DNA of 64,000 bases from Candidatus Sungiibacteriota bacterium (GTDB lineage: Bacteria; Patescibacteria; Paceibacteria; Sungbacterales; SURF-37), in the NCBI GenBank assembly GCA_016186145.1, contig JACPMF010000010.1, forward strand, positions 15,319-79,318, given 5' to 3'. Positions 7,988 through 17,120 of the stretch are shown piece by piece; position 1 is the first letter of the stretch; every line of letters begins with the position of its first letter. Below the pieces are notes generated by a model. The model saw nothing but the letters and a program-made list of their open reading frames with translations, did not search any database and was not told the origin of the DNA. Position numbers and translations under genes: made by a program.

Positions 7988-8540
7988 AATTCTCCGCGGC
8001 ATAGCAAAAGAGATACCGACCGACTCAATCCCTACCGCTCCTATACAGCGCCTGATAGACCACATGAAAGATACGCTTGCGGCAACCCCGGACGGCGTCG
8101 GGCTTGCCGCCCCGCAAATAGGAAAACCGCTGCAGATTTTCATCGTGTCGGAGGAAGCCGAAAATATCGACAGAATGGAAAAAATGCTTATTGAAAAAAA
8201 GAATGAGCCGCTCTCGCCAGAAGCCGAGTTGCCCCAAAAAGAACGCTGGAACTACTATGTTTTCATAAACCCAGCCGTCAAAAATGTTTCGAAACGGAAA
8301 CTTGGACGCTCCGAGGGGTGCCTGTCCGTTCCCGGAAAATTCGGCGAGGTTCGCCGCCATGAAAAAATAACCGTTGAGGCGTACGACGAAAACGGGAAAA
8401 AATTCACCCGGGGTGCCGCCCGTTTTTTTGCGCGCGTGCTGCAACACGAACTCGACCACTTGCAAGGAACACTTTTTATCGACAAAGCGGAGAAAATATT
8501 TAAATCAGACAATAACGGGAAAAAAGAAAGCCGCGATTAA
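7938..8540 (+). CDS. def: Peptide deformylase
   Basis: A 200-residue metallohydrolase that removes the formyl group from nascent proteins. All three motifs are present: GVGLAAPQIG, EGCLSVPG (Cys metal ligand) and QHELDHLQG (both His ligands and the catalytic Glu). Between motifs I and II lies an insertion of about 30 charged residues (after IVSEEAEN) not found in short deformylases. The start at 7938 lies inside the preceding ORF, which suggests coupling. fmt, its usual partner, is 530 bases downstream beyond a convergent gene. Confidence 0.95.
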   Translation: MKNATATILNIVKEPDKILRGIAKEIPTDSIPTAPIQRLIDHMKDTLAATPDGVGLAAPQIGKPLQIFIVSEEAENIDRMEKMLIEKKNEPLSPEAELPQKERWNYYVFINPAVKNVSKRKLGRSEGCLSVPGKFGEVRRHEKITVEAYDENGKKFTRGAARFFARVLQHELDHLQGTLFIDKAEKIFKSDNNGKKESRD

Positions 8541-8552
8541 CGCGGCGGCTTA
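8524..8552. terminator. Bidirectional terminator at the def / 8537-gene junction
   Basis: AAGCCGCG...CGCGGCGGCTT forms a hairpin. Read on the minus strand it is followed by TTTCTTTTTT. The convergent stop codons (plus TAA 8538-8540, minus TAA 8537-8539) lie in its loop. Confidence 0.75.
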
Positions 8553-8998
8553 TTGACGACGGAGACATCAAGTTGTCTCGTTTGCTTAATCTCGCCCCTG
8601 GAAAAAACACCGAGTTCAAGCGTCCCAACGCCTTCCGGAAGACTAATCAAACTAACCCTCCACCGCACCCGTGCATCAGACAAGACATATGGCGTATTAT
8701 CCGGCATAAGAAGGTAAGCGAAAGACCTCCCGCCTTCCCCTTGCCAATTTTGCCAAATTGTCAAATTGCTGCTTTTAATGAAGAAACGAGAGCAGGTGAG
8801 CCCTGTGGTCGGTTCCGCATAAAGCGTATACCAGAGATCTTGCGCGACAACCCGCACGTTGTTGGTAGAAGAAACAATCAGCGCATCCGTCCGCATTTCT
8901 TTCCACTTCGTACAGTCTGCAACCGGAGCCGCATTAACGACATATGCAGTCCCGACGGTAGCAAAAACAAAAGCAAGAATAGCGATAATTCGCCTCAT
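8537..8998 (-). CDS. Secreted hypothetical protein with signal peptide
   Basis: The start at 8998 (ATG, MRRIIAIL) is chosen because AAGGAGG lies 7 bases upstream. Longer starts add an Arg-rich stretch without a ribosome site. The 153-residue product opens with a classical signal peptide (RR, then IIAILAFVFATVGTAYVV) and a probable signal-peptidase site after NAA. The mature part has two cysteines (about 15 and 79 residues into the precursor's mature region) and looks beta-rich. No domain is recognised. It lies between def and fmt on the opposite strand and meets def stop-to-stop. Confidence 0.7.
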   Translation of the reverse strand: MRRIIAILAFVFATVGTAYVVNAAPVADCTKWKEMRTDALIVSSTNNVRVVAQDLWYTLYAEPTTGLTCSRFFIKSSNLTIWQNWQGEGGRSFAYLLMPDNTPYVLSDARVRWRVSLISLPEGVGTLELGVFSRGEIKQTRQLDVSVVNKPPR

Positions 8999-9073
8999 CA
9001 GCCGCCTCCTTCTCTTCAAAAAACGCATGCGCGTTTCGCATGCACCATCTATGGTTAGCAAAAAAGAACGCCC

Positions 9074-10090
9074 TTGTCAACACAAAAAACAAGCCCGAAC
9101 GGCACAGAACAAAAAAACGGGGTAAAAATAATTTTCTGGGGTACGCCGGAATTCGCACTCCCCTCTTTAGAGGGACTTATTAAAAATAACTATCGGGTCA
9201 TCGCCCTCATCACCAAACCGGACGAACCAATGGGAAGAGGGCAAAAAATAACGCCACCGCCGGCAAAAAAAACAGCTGAAAAATATGGAATTCGGGTTTT
9301 GCAACCAACAAAGCTCGATTTTGATTTCAAAACCGCCATTTCAAACTTCGAGCCGGATTTATTCGTTGTTGCCGCTTATGGAAAACTAATTCCTAAAGAG
9401 ATACTGGATATCCCGAAATATGGAGCAATAAATATCCACCCATCATTATTACCCCGCTATCGAGGCCCCTCCCCAATTCAACACACAATCCTCAATGGCG
9501 ACAAAGAAACCGGCGCTACCCTGATACTCATGGACGAGAAGATGGACCATGGGCCAATTGTCGCTTCGCGACAATTGGAAATCCGAAATCCGAAATCCGA
9601 AATCCTAAACTCCAAAATAACGTATCCTGAATTGCATAATAAACTAGCGATGCTTGGAGCAGAATTGCTTATTGAAACATTGCCGAGATGGCTTGCGGGA
9701 GAAATAAAACCCGCGCCACAGGACGAATCAAAAGCGGTCTACTGTAAAATGCTTAAAAAAGAAGACGGTAAAATTGACTGGACTAAACCGGCCGAAAACC
9801 TTGAGCGGCAAATCCGCGCCTTTCTGGAATGGCCGGGGAGTTATACTTTTTGGCAAAGGGGCAATAATCGGTTACGCTTAGAAATAGAAGCGGCAGAAGT
9901 TGCTAATCCAAAAATTCCCCCCTTTGATACGCCTGGGCTGGTATGGCAAAAAGACCAAACTTCTCTTTTAGTGGAGACGGGGAGAGGAAGTTTATGCGTA
10001 ATCAAAGTTAAGCTCGCAGGGAAAAAAGCCGCTGACGCGAAAGAATTTCTCAACGGTTATAAAGATATTATCGGAGCCATCTTAAGATAA
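9074..10090 (+). CDS. fmt: Methionyl-tRNA formyltransferase
   Basis: Fmt formylates initiator Met-tRNA. The core is clear: IIFWGTPEFALPSLEGL at the N terminus, NIHPSLLPRYRGPSPIQH with the catalytic Asn and His, and a Asp-containing MDEKMDHGPI. The C-terminal OB domain is present. The start is uncertain: TTG at 9074 is the only start found upstream of the conserved VKIIFWG, and it has no clear ribosome site. Residues near 165-180 (QLEIRNPKSEILNSKITYP) come from a low-complexity insert at about 9551-9620 built from repeated AAATCCG units and preceded by a palindrome. Confidence 0.93.
   Translation: MSTQKTSPNGTEQKNGVKIIFWGTPEFALPSLEGLIKNNYRVIALITKPDEPMGRGQKITPPPAKKTAEKYGIRVLQPTKLDFDFKTAISNFEPDLFVVAAYGKLIPKEILDIPKYGAINIHPSLLPRYRGPSPIQHTILNGDKETGATLILMDEKMDHGPIVASRQLEIRNPKSEILNSKITYPELHNKLAMLGAELLIETLPRWLAGEIKPAPQDESKAVYCKMLKKEDGKIDWTKPAENLERQIRAFLEWPGSYTFWQRGNNRLRLEIEAAEVANPKIPPFDTPGLVWQKDQTSLLVETGRGSLCVIKVKLAGKKAADAKEFLNGYKDIIGAILR
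9551..9620 (+). repeat. Palindrome plus AAATCCG-type repeat inserted in frame in fmt
   Basis: CCAATTGTCGC and GCGACAATTGG form a tight inverted repeat (about 9554-9578). Three to four AAATCCG units and the related CCTAAACTCCAAAATAAC follow. It stays in frame and encodes a polar linker after the conserved MDEKMDHGPI segment. Confidence 0.7.
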
Positions 10091-10097
10091 AACGAAG

Positions 10098-10184
10098 ATA
10101 TTAGCTTCCTAGCTTTTTAGCTTTCTAGAGTGTTCAAGTTCGTGTAACTAAAAAACTAAAACCTAAGAAGCTAGAAGCTAACGC
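10098..10184. repeat. Low-complexity quasi-palindromic intergenic repeat (AGCTT/CTAG words)
   Basis: Between fmt and the gene at 10188 the sequence consists of variants of TAGCTT and CTAG words on one side (TTAGCTTCCTAGCTTTTTAG) and their complements on the other (CCTAAGAAGCTAGAAGCTAA). The region can fold on itself. It is of the same general style as the repeats at 18870, 30355, 35556 and 38576. Confidence 0.65.
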
Positions 10185-10187
10185 AAA

Positions 10188-11063
10188 ATGGACAGGCCAC
10201 TTACATTCTTCATCATCGCCGGCATCGTGATCGTGCTTTTTCTGCATTATAGCGGCTCTTCATTTTTTCCCGGAGAAGGACCGCTTGCAACGGGCCCCGG
10301 CGGCGGGCTCAACGAACCGCCCTCTCCGCTTTCTTTTAACGGCAGCGCGTCCGGCGCACCAACAGGAACACAACCGTCAATGCCGGGACAATCCTTTTAT
10401 AGAGACGAAGTAACAATCTCGCGGGCCTTTCCATCACCCGCAGATCTTCGGAATGAGCAGCTGATTATCAAACGAAGCGGTTTTACCGCTTCCGAAAATG
10501 AAAAAAAACAGCCGATTTCCCTTGATGGCTGGACGATTGAAAACAGAAAAGGAGACCGTATCCAAATACCAAGCGCATTTTATATTCCCAACAACAGTGT
10601 TTCCGCAACCCCCATCGAGCTAAGAGGGGGCGGAGAGATAATTGTTATAACCGGCGATACGACATTCGGATCATCATTCCAGGAAAACACTTGCACCGGG
10701 TATTTCAACGAATTTCATTCATTCATACCCCCACTCTCGGAGGCGTGCCCCGAAATCGAGCGAAGCGAACTCCTCAAAACCGGCCTCAACAGCTCTTGCA
10801 TCGACCTCATAGAGCGAACACCGCGCTGCCGACAAACCAAAATTGGTTTTGAAGAACAAGCCGCAGGGAATGCATGCATAGACTTTGTAAAACAACACCT
10901 CAACTATGCCGGCTGCCTGCGAGATAATCGGGAAAAACAGAACTTCTTCACGAACCGCTGGCGGGTTTTCCTGAAAAGAAAAGAACCGCTCTGGGATCCC
11001 CGACACGATAACATAATCTTGAGGGATAAGGCGGGATTAATAGTGAATGAGTACAGCTACTGA
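10188..11063 (+). CDS. Membrane-anchored lamin-tail-domain-like protein
   Basis: The 291 residues open with one N-terminal transmembrane segment (FFIIAGIVIVLFLHY). A Gly/Pro/Ser-rich linker (about 30-70) follows, then a region about 105-175 (ISLDGWTIENRKGDRIQIP, then ELRGGGEIIVITG) that resembles the Ig-like lamin-tail domain found on bacterial surface proteins. The C-terminal half has seven cysteines and ends in another strand pattern with NIILRDKAGLIVNEYSY. It probably acts outside the membrane. The domain call rests on the W-x-I-x-N-x-x-G signature only. Confidence 0.6.
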   Translation: MDRPLTFFIIAGIVIVLFLHYSGSSFFPGEGPLATGPGGGLNEPPSPLSFNGSASGAPTGTQPSMPGQSFYRDEVTISRAFPSPADLRNEQLIIKRSGFTASENEKKQPISLDGWTIENRKGDRIQIPSAFYIPNNSVSATPIELRGGGEIIVITGDTTFGSSFQENTCTGYFNEFHSFIPPLSEACPEIERSELLKTGLNSSCIDLIERTPRCRQTKIGFEEQAAGNACIDFVKQHLNYAGCLRDNREKQNFFTNRWRVFLKRKEPLWDPRHDNIILRDKAGLIVNEYSY

Positions 11064-11132
11064 GCAAGCCCGAACTCAAAAATTCAACCCTGTGTTTTTA
11101 CCTTTACCTTGATTTAAAGGAATTAACTTTGT

Positions 11133-12946
11133 TTACTCAATAACCCCCCTTACCCTCCTCACCCCTGCGCTTGAGGCCTCTTCTTTTATTATCCTGAACT
11201 TGCCTATTTCTCCGGTGTGGCTGACATGCGGACCGCCGCAAAGCTCCTTTGAAAACACCTCGCTCTCGTCTCCTATCGTATAAACCCTAACTTTCGCCGG
11301 ATACTTGCCTTTCTTGAAAAAAAGCGCTCCGGAATTTTTTGCTTCATCAACATCCTTCTCAACGATTTTTACCGGAAAATCTCGGGAGATCGCGTAATTA
11401 ACAAGCTCTTCTATTTTTTTATCTCTTCGGACGTTACCTTTCTTGGAAAGACAAAATCGAAACGAGTCCGCTCAACGGTTATATCCGACCCGGCCTGCTC
11501 AACACCCTCGCCAAGAACCCTGTGAAGGGCGGCATTCAAAAGATGCGTTGCGGTATGTAAACGAGTTACAATTTTGAGTTCGCGTTCATCAGCGGCTTTT
11601 AGTTCTCCGGTATCAAGCAGCAACCCATGCCCGCCGAACTTCTTCTCTTGCCCGGCCCGAGAAATTTCCTGGTGCTTTTTAAATTCAATATCAAAATTTT
11701 CCCGCGTGAGGCCGCGCGCCCTCTTTCCACCCAACTCTTTAATTATCTCATAAGGCAACCCGTATGATTCATAAAGCTTAAAAGCCAACACCGCATCAAT
11801 TTCTTCATCCTTGCGGGAATTAAGCTCTTTAACTCCAAAATTAAGCGTCTTTCCGAATTTTTGCTTTTCTTTAATAAACTCCTCTCTAATCGCATCGTTT
11901 TCCCGCATAAGTTCGGGATAAAATTCTCCGTATTCATGAACGTAATCATGAATAATTGCGTCAAATACATGCGGGGGAATATTATACATATTTTCGTAGA
12001 CCAGGGCTCTCCGCATTAACCTTCGCAAAATATATCCGCGTTCCTTGTTTGCAGGACGCACACCGTCGGTTATCAAAAAAATCGAGGCGCGGAGATGATC
12101 GGCAATAATTCTTTTATGGCGAATATCAATCTCTGCCGGCAGTAATTCCAAAAACGGCGCAAATAAATCGGTTTCAAAAATATTTTTCTTCCCCTGTGCA
12201 ACCATTACAAGACGCTCAAACCCGCGGCCATTATCAATTGCCTTTTGCAGAAGCGGCTCGTACGTGTCGTCCTGTGTTTTGTTGTATTGAACAAACACAT
12301 CATTGCCTATTTCAACAAATCGCCCGCAATCGCAGTTTGGATGACATTCGGGGCCGAATTTAAAATCATGCGGAATTCCAAAATCGTAGAACATTTCGGC
12401 GTCCGGTCCGGCGGGTCCAGGCCCCCCTTCCCACCAATTTTTTTCCCTGCCGTATAAAAAAATACGCTCGCCGACTTTTGCGTCAATACCGGCTTTTCCA
12501 AATTGTTCTTGCCATAATGCAACCGCTTCGTCATCACGCGGGATTTCATTATCCCCACTAAACGCCGTCACAAAAATTTTTTCCGGATCAATATTCATCC
12601 CCTCCGAAGAGGTAAGAAATTCAAAGCTCAAAGGGATAGCGCGCTCTTTAAAATAATCTCCGAAAGAAAAATTTCCTACCATCTCAAAAAACGTAAGATG
12701 CGAAAGATCTCCGACTTCGTCAATATCAGTAGTACGAAAACTTTTTTGAATGGAAAATACATTCCGCGAACCAAACGCATTCATTGGATCAGCCTGTCCA
12801 GTCAAATACGGCTTAAACTGCTGCATACCGGCTGTTGTCAAAAGAACCGACGGATCATCGGGTATTAACGAAGAAGACGGCACAACCTTGTGTCCGCGTT
12901 GCTGAAAAAACAATAAAAATTTTTGACGTAACTCTTGATGAGTCAT
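11133..12946 (-). CDS. alaS: Alanyl-tRNA synthetase, interrupted by a -1 frameshift at an A7 run
   Basis: AlaRS charges tRNA-Ala. ATG at 12946 (MTHQELRQKFLLFF) is the conserved start; the longer ORF is an artefact. The catalytic domain, tRNA-recognition helices and the editing-domain zinc motif HTATHLL are in the first frame, which stops at a TAG at 11411. The last 90 residues, with the other zinc-site half CGGPHVSHTGEIGKFRI and the end VRRVRGVIE, continue in the -1 frame to TAA at 11133-11135. The join is GAG ATA AAA AAA TAG, so a -1 slip on A-AAA-AAA restores the protein. The C-terminal C-Ala domain is absent, as often in reduced genomes. Confidence 0.85.
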
Positions 12947-12964
12947 GTGTAACGCCCCTCTCCA

Positions 12965-13035
12965 CCGGAGGCGGATCCCCGCCTGCTCGCCTCGCTGAAG
13001 CTCCGGCGAAGCGGGCCGGCCGGCACGGCGCCTTG
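12965..13035. repeat. GC-rich palindromic intergenic repeat between alaS and the kinase
   Basis: Contains GGCGG-ATC-CCCGCC and a copy (12989-13009) of the AGCTTTA/CGAAGG dispersed family (CGCCTCGCTGAAGCTCCGG). No gene is seen in it. Confidence 0.55.
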
Positions 13036-13040
13036 GGCGG

Positions 13041-13073
13041 AAAAAAATTTCAGGAACTTTACACGAAGTTCTT
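13041..13073 (-). terminator. Terminator after the sensor kinase
   Basis: On the minus strand AGAACTT and AAGTTCC form a stem followed, five bases later, by T7. Confidence 0.6.
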
Positions 13074-13079
13074 TCGCCG

Positions 13080-14396
13080 TCATACGGTAGAAGCTGGCGA
13101 ACGCACCGGAAGAGTAACAACCACCGTCGTTCCCCTGCCCGCGGCGGACTCCAACTTAATCGTCCCGCCTTCCTCTTCTATAATCCTTTTTGCATAATAA
13201 AGCCCAAGACCGCTGCCATCGGGCGACATTTTTACCGCTTCGGGGGCGCGAAAGAATTTAGTAAAGGCGCGAACGATATGTTCTTCAGACATGCCGATCC
13301 CTTGATCGAAAACGCTGATACGAACGTGAGTGCTAGAAACCGTGCTTGAAATAATAACTGTTGCTTGCGGCTTTTCCGAGTAACGGATTGCGTTGTCGGC
13401 GATATTTAAAAGCGCTTGTTTAAGCGACGACCGAACGGCATAAATTTCCGCATCTTCAGAAATTTTCGTCTCTACCGCCACTCCTTTTTGTATAGCAATA
13501 AGGCTCAAATCATCGACAATCTCGGCGATAAGCGGCTTCAACGAGAATGTTTCCGGCTTTAAAAACGTTGCCCGCTCTTCAATCCTTGCGATATCCAACA
13601 ATCCTGATACGATTTTTATCATCCGATTAATATTTTCAGCCGCAAGAGCAACGATCTTCTGCTGCGAGGAAGTAAGATTTACCGCCGTTTCGCGCAAATC
13701 GGCAAGCGCCCACTTGATGCCGGAAAGAGGAGTTCGCATCTGATGCGAAGCAATGCTTATAAATTCCGTTTTAAGGCGATCGAGCTCCTGGACACGAAGG
13801 AGTTCTGTCTGCAATTTTAGGGCTTCCCGCTGTACCGTCAGCGCCTCTTCGGCAAGAATACGGGATTCAATCGTTAAAATAATCAGGATAATAAGCTCTA
13901 TAAGAGTAAAAGATAGGGTCTCCAAAAAGGAATAGCTTACCGCCGGTAAAAAGCTGTAAAAATTATAGACAACAATGGTGAGGGAGGTCGCAAAAATTGT
14001 TATTATGATATCCCGCCAGTTGTATGAAAGCGCGTTTATGATGCCGAAAAGCAGCATGTAAAAAAATAAAATATGGAATCCGACAAAACCATTAATCTGC
14101 CACATTAAGAAAGCTATTAATAAATAAAAAACGGCATCCGCAATTAAATAGCCGAAACGCGGGATATATTTTGCCGGAATAATATAATAATAGAAGAACC
14201 CGAATGTAAAAAGAATACCGACTGCTTCAAAAAATAAATAATAGTTGCTGATAAATCTGCGGAAACCAACCGCTATCAGCGGGATTACGACAAAAAAGGA
14301 TATAGCAAGCAAAAGCCGCGCTATCAGATGAGAGCGCGCATGTATCTCACCGCCGGTAACAATAACTCCCGAAGATTTAGGATCAGCCACAAGCAA
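13080..14396 (-). CDS. Membrane sensor histidine kinase (orphan)
   Basis: The N-terminal 190 residues form about six transmembrane segments without an obvious extracellular sensor domain. A short coiled linker and a standard kinase core follow: H-box SHQMRTPLSG with the phospho-accepting His, N-box NIADNAIRYS, G1 DQGIGM and G2 DGSGLGL. The product phosphorylates itself and a response regulator, but no regulator gene lies in the window. The start is uncertain (TTG at 14396, no clear ribosome site). It lies upstream of alaS on the same strand, 133 bases away. Confidence 0.9.
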   Translation of the reverse strand: MLVADPKSSGVIVTGGEIHARSHLIARLLLAISFFVVIPLIAVGFRRFISNYYLFFEAVGILFTFGFFYYYIIPAKYIPRFGYLIADAVFYLLIAFLMWQINGFVGFHILFFYMLLFGIINALSYNWRDIIITIFATSLTIVVYNFYSFLPAVSYSFLETLSFTLIELIILIILTIESRILAEEALTVQREALKLQTELLRVQELDRLKTEFISIASHQMRTPLSGIKWALADLRETAVNLTSSQQKIVALAAENINRMIKIVSGLLDIARIEERATFLKPETFSLKPLIAEIVDDLSLIAIQKGVAVETKISEDAEIYAVRSSLKQALLNIADNAIRYSEKPQATVIISSTVSSTHVRISVFDQGIGMSEEHIVRAFTKFFRAPEAVKMSPDGSGLGLYYAKRIIEEEGGTIKLESAAGRGTTVVVTLPVRSPASTV

Positions 14397-14410
14397 TATT
14401 TTATCACATC

Positions 14411-15623
14411 CTACCCGCGAATAACACCGCCGCCGAGCACCTCCCTGCCCCGAGTTTTATCGAAGGGGCCTTTTTTATAGAACACAACCGATTGACCCGG
14501 GGTAACGGCACGCTGCGCTTCGCTAAAAGCGACGCGGACACTCCTAGACCGGACGCCGACAATCGCAGAAACCGTTGATGGCCGCAGAATTTTCTTCCGC
14601 GTTTATCCGCGTACCTTCTGCGTAGTTCTGCGCTTCAATCCAACAGGATTGAAGAGGTTGACGATACCGAATACGCGCTTGGCAATAGAGAGGAAAATCA
14701 GGTTCCTGGCCGGAAACCCAATTTAACTCTCCGGCAATGAGTGAATCCCGCCTTAACTGCGGATCGGATTCGTCTTCCGCAACCACGAGCGTGTTCGCCG
14801 CAAAATCTTTCTCGGCGACAAAATAGGGAGTACCGCCCCCAATCGCAATACCCCTTCGCTGGCCAATGGTAAAAAACTCAAGGCCATGATGCTCCCCGAC
14901 CCTTTTTCCCGAAGTCGTCACGACAGCACCCGGCCGTGCGGGGATGTAATTTTCCAAAAATTCTTTCAAATCAATTTTTCCAATGAAACAAAGTCCTTGA
15001 GAATCTTTCTTCTCGGCATTTGGCAAGCCATAATTCTTCGCCATCTCACGTACCTCTGTTTTCACATAATCACCTATAGGAAAAATGCAGTGGCGCAATT
15101 GGTCTTGGGTTAAAGTCCAAAGAAAATACGACTGATCCTTATTCAGATCAGCCGCAGTCATCAACGAATTACGAATTCTTTTCGAATTTACGAACCCGTT
15201 TATTCGTATATTCGCACCCGATTCGCTATTCGTTGATTGTTTACGAACATAATGTCCCGTCGCCACAAAATCCGCCCCCCGCTCCAATGCTTTCTTCAAA
15301 AAAACCCCGAATTTAATTTCACGGTTGCACATTACATCTGGATTGGGGGTACGGCCCGATGCATATTCATGGACCATATAATCGACAACCGCTTGCTTGT
15401 ATTCTTTTGTAAAATCCCATGTCTCAAACGGAATGCCGAGGTGCGCTGCGGCCTTCATCGCGTCATAACGATCTTCCTTTGTGGTGCATGGAATGGAGGG
15501 ATCAGACCACATCTTAATGTGTACGCCGATAACATCAAAACCGCGCTCCTTTAAAAGTGCGGCTGCGACCGAGGAGTCGACTCCGCCTGACATGCCAACG
15601 AAGATTTTTTTTCTCTGGGACAT
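14411..15623 (-). CDS. mnmA: tRNA-specific 2-thiouridylase MnmA, frame broken near the C terminus
   Basis: MnmA thiolates U34 of Lys, Glu and Gln tRNAs. The PP-loop GMSGGVDSSVAA, catalytic-Cys segments (DVMCNREIKFG and GLCFIGK), GHYVRK and KDQSYFLW are all present from ATG at 15623. The first frame ends at a TAG at 14544 after the unrelated sequence AQNYAEGTRINAEEN. The true C-terminal beta-barrel (VRVAFSEAQRAVTPGQSVVF, then EVLGGGVIRG) lies in another frame and ends with TAG at 14411-14413. The break falls on a dispersed repeat (14573-14642). Two more repeat inserts lie in frame, at 15165-15243 and 14446-14468. Without a frame correction the C-terminal tRNA-contact domain is lost. Confidence 0.85.
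14446..14468. repeat. Dispersed CCCC-TCGA-CTCGGGG palindromic element in the mnmA tail
   Basis: TGCCCCGAG...CGAAGGGG resembles the inserts in dnaK (33121-33141) and at 62153-62176. It encodes FDKTRGR in the MnmA tail frame. Confidence 0.55.
14573..14642. repeat. ACGCAGA/ACGCGGA-type dispersed repeat breaking the mnmA frame
   Basis: On the minus strand the segment reads as variants of one word: GCGCAGAACTACGCAGAAGG, TACGCGGATAAACGCGGAAG, AAAATTCTGCGG. The same word style occurs at 38576-38650. The MnmA frame changes across or just after this segment. Confidence 0.7.
15165..15243. repeat. ATTCG-type dispersed repeat in frame in mnmA
   Basis: Repeated ATTCG/CGAAT words (ACGAATTACGAATTC, TTTATTCGTATATTCG, GATTCGCTATTCG) encode about 27 residues (STNSESGANIRINGFVNSKR and following) between the conserved GHYVRK and AADLNKDQSYFLW, where other MnmA proteins have only a short loop. 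A similar word pattern is intergenic at 30355-30450. Confidence 0.7.
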
Positions 15624-15635
15624 ACTACCCTGCCA

Positions 15636-16898
15636 CTACGCAACGGGGGGATACCCCATTTCTTGCAGTAGTTTTTCAAAACGCCGATCGGCATCGGCCG
15701 AGGAAATAAACGCGGCGGAATCGGCCAAATCGCCGAATTGCTGGCGGATATAGTCCGCCCGCCTCGTCGCGTCAACAATGTTTGGATCAAAGTTTCTATA
15801 GTACTCATTTAATTCTTGACGTAATCCCTCCGGATCGCGGCTTTCATTAATAATATATAGATTTTGGAGAAGACTCTCGAACCTTATTTTCTGGCCAAGA
15901 AGGAATCCCACTTGAGACGAAATCCAATTCATAGCCGATCGTGCGATTGCAGCCTTTCGTTCCGAAGAAAGCGTCTGCCGTCCCCCGGCTATCTCTCCGA
16001 TTGTCGCCGCTGGCAATTGACGCCGCCACTCTGGAGGTATTTTTTCAATATCTTTTTCAGCTATCGCGCTGATAACGGAATTAACTTCGCGATACTCTTC
16101 GTTGCCACGCGAACGAAAACGCGCGGCATCACACCTGCCGCCATACAAAAGATCTCCGAAAGCGACTGCAACCGCCGCAAAGCGGCTTTCTGGCTTTAAA
16201 AGCGGCTGATCAAAAAGAAAAAGAGACGGTTTTTCCTCTCTGCCTTTTCCAAGATAATCCGTAAGTTCAATAACTTCACCGGTTTCGGGATCGCGTACGG
16301 TCCGATATTGTTCAGAAACCGCAAAGGGTTGGACATCGGGATATGTTACGCCGATAGCCGTACGGATTTCTTCCATAGCCGCTGGCGTGTAAACTTCTCC
16401 GGCCGGATCATGCCGCAAAATAATCTCTTGTACTCGAAGCCAGCTTAACTCTTCATTCCCTTTTTTGACGCCATCGCGCTCGGCTACTTCGGGCCGGGAC
16501 CGGACACCCGGAGGCATGAATTCGCCAAAACCACGATGACGCAAACGCTGCCCGAAGTTAAGGGCACCGGGGTCGGTCTCAATGGAATAGTTGATAACAA
16601 GATCATGACCCTTGGCCGCCGCTTCCGTAGCAAGCCTCTCTTCCTGGTTTACAACACCGCAATAGCGCTCGATAATATCAAGAATCTCATTCGCGCCAAC
16701 AAAAACATTACGAGGATGCGCCTCATTATGAAACGGTTCTCCTTCGTGAAGCCGCCGCATCTCTTCATCTATTTCAGATGTTACCGCCATCCGGATTGCT
16801 TCAAGCCGCTCGGGGTTTTGTCGGATTCCGTCTTTTTTTTCAAACCCAACCCTTTCTGCCTCCAAACTTTTATTTTTGGATGATGCCTCAAATGTCAT
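15636..16898 (-). CDS. Hypothetical protein, possibly HD-superfamily-like
   Basis: The 420-residue soluble protein starts at ATG 16898, with AGAGG 6 bases upstream. FHNEAHPRNV near residue 57 and AAAKGHDLVI near 93 resemble the first His and the His-Asp pair of an HD phosphohydrolase metal site. Another RHD follows further on. The C-terminal half is helical and charged, with no recognised domain. Its start is close to tRNA-Ile and it lies just upstream of mnmA on the same strand (12 bases apart), so the two are probably co-transcribed. The HD assignment is tentative. Confidence 0.6.
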   Translation of the reverse strand: MTFEASSKNKSLEAERVGFEKKDGIRQNPERLEAIRMAVTSEIDEEMRRLHEGEPFHNEAHPRNVFVGANEILDIIERYCGVVNQEERLATEAAAKGHDLVINYSIETDPGALNFGQRLRHRGFGEFMPPGVRSRPEVAERDGVKKGNEELSWLRVQEIILRHDPAGEVYTPAAMEEIRTAIGVTYPDVQPFAVSEQYRTVRDPETGEVIELTDYLGKGREEKPSLFLFDQPLLKPESRFAAVAVAFGDLLYGGRCDAARFRSRGNEEYREVNSVISAIAEKDIEKIPPEWRRQLPAATIGEIAGGRQTLSSERKAAIARSAMNWISSQVGFLLGQKIRFESLLQNLYIINESRDPEGLRQELNEYYRNFDPNIVDATRRADYIRQQFGDLADSAAFISSADADRRFEKLLQEMGYPPVA

Positions 16899-16992
16899 AG
16901 TGAACCTCTTTTTAAGGAATCGAATCCGGAACCGTTGGCCTACGCAAGTGGATCATCATTATCAGCCAGCCCCGTACTAAATTTGGGTTTAT

Positions 16993-17064
16993 TGGGTGGC
17001 ATAGGAATCGAACCTATGACCTCTGTCTTATCAGGACAGCGTTCTGCCACTGAACTAGCCACCC
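16993..17064 (-). tRNA. tRNA-Ile (GAU anticodon)
   Basis: The minus strand folds as a complete cloverleaf: acceptor GGGTGGC/GCCACCC, D-arm with AGTTCAGTGGCAGAAC, anticodon stem CTGTC/GACAG with loop CTGATAA (anticodon GAT), and T-arm with GGTTCGATTCC. The discriminator base is A and 3' CCA is not encoded. Confidence 0.95.
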
Positions 17065-17120
17065 ATATTTTCACAGCGGTCGAGAAAGACACTAATTGCC
17101 ATCATGAGATTTTTTCTTCA

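Noticed and set aside
12947..13120. N-terminal extension of alaS from 13120
   Set aside because: The added residues are Arg/Pro-rich and come from GC palindromic repeat DNA; the conserved start is at 12946.
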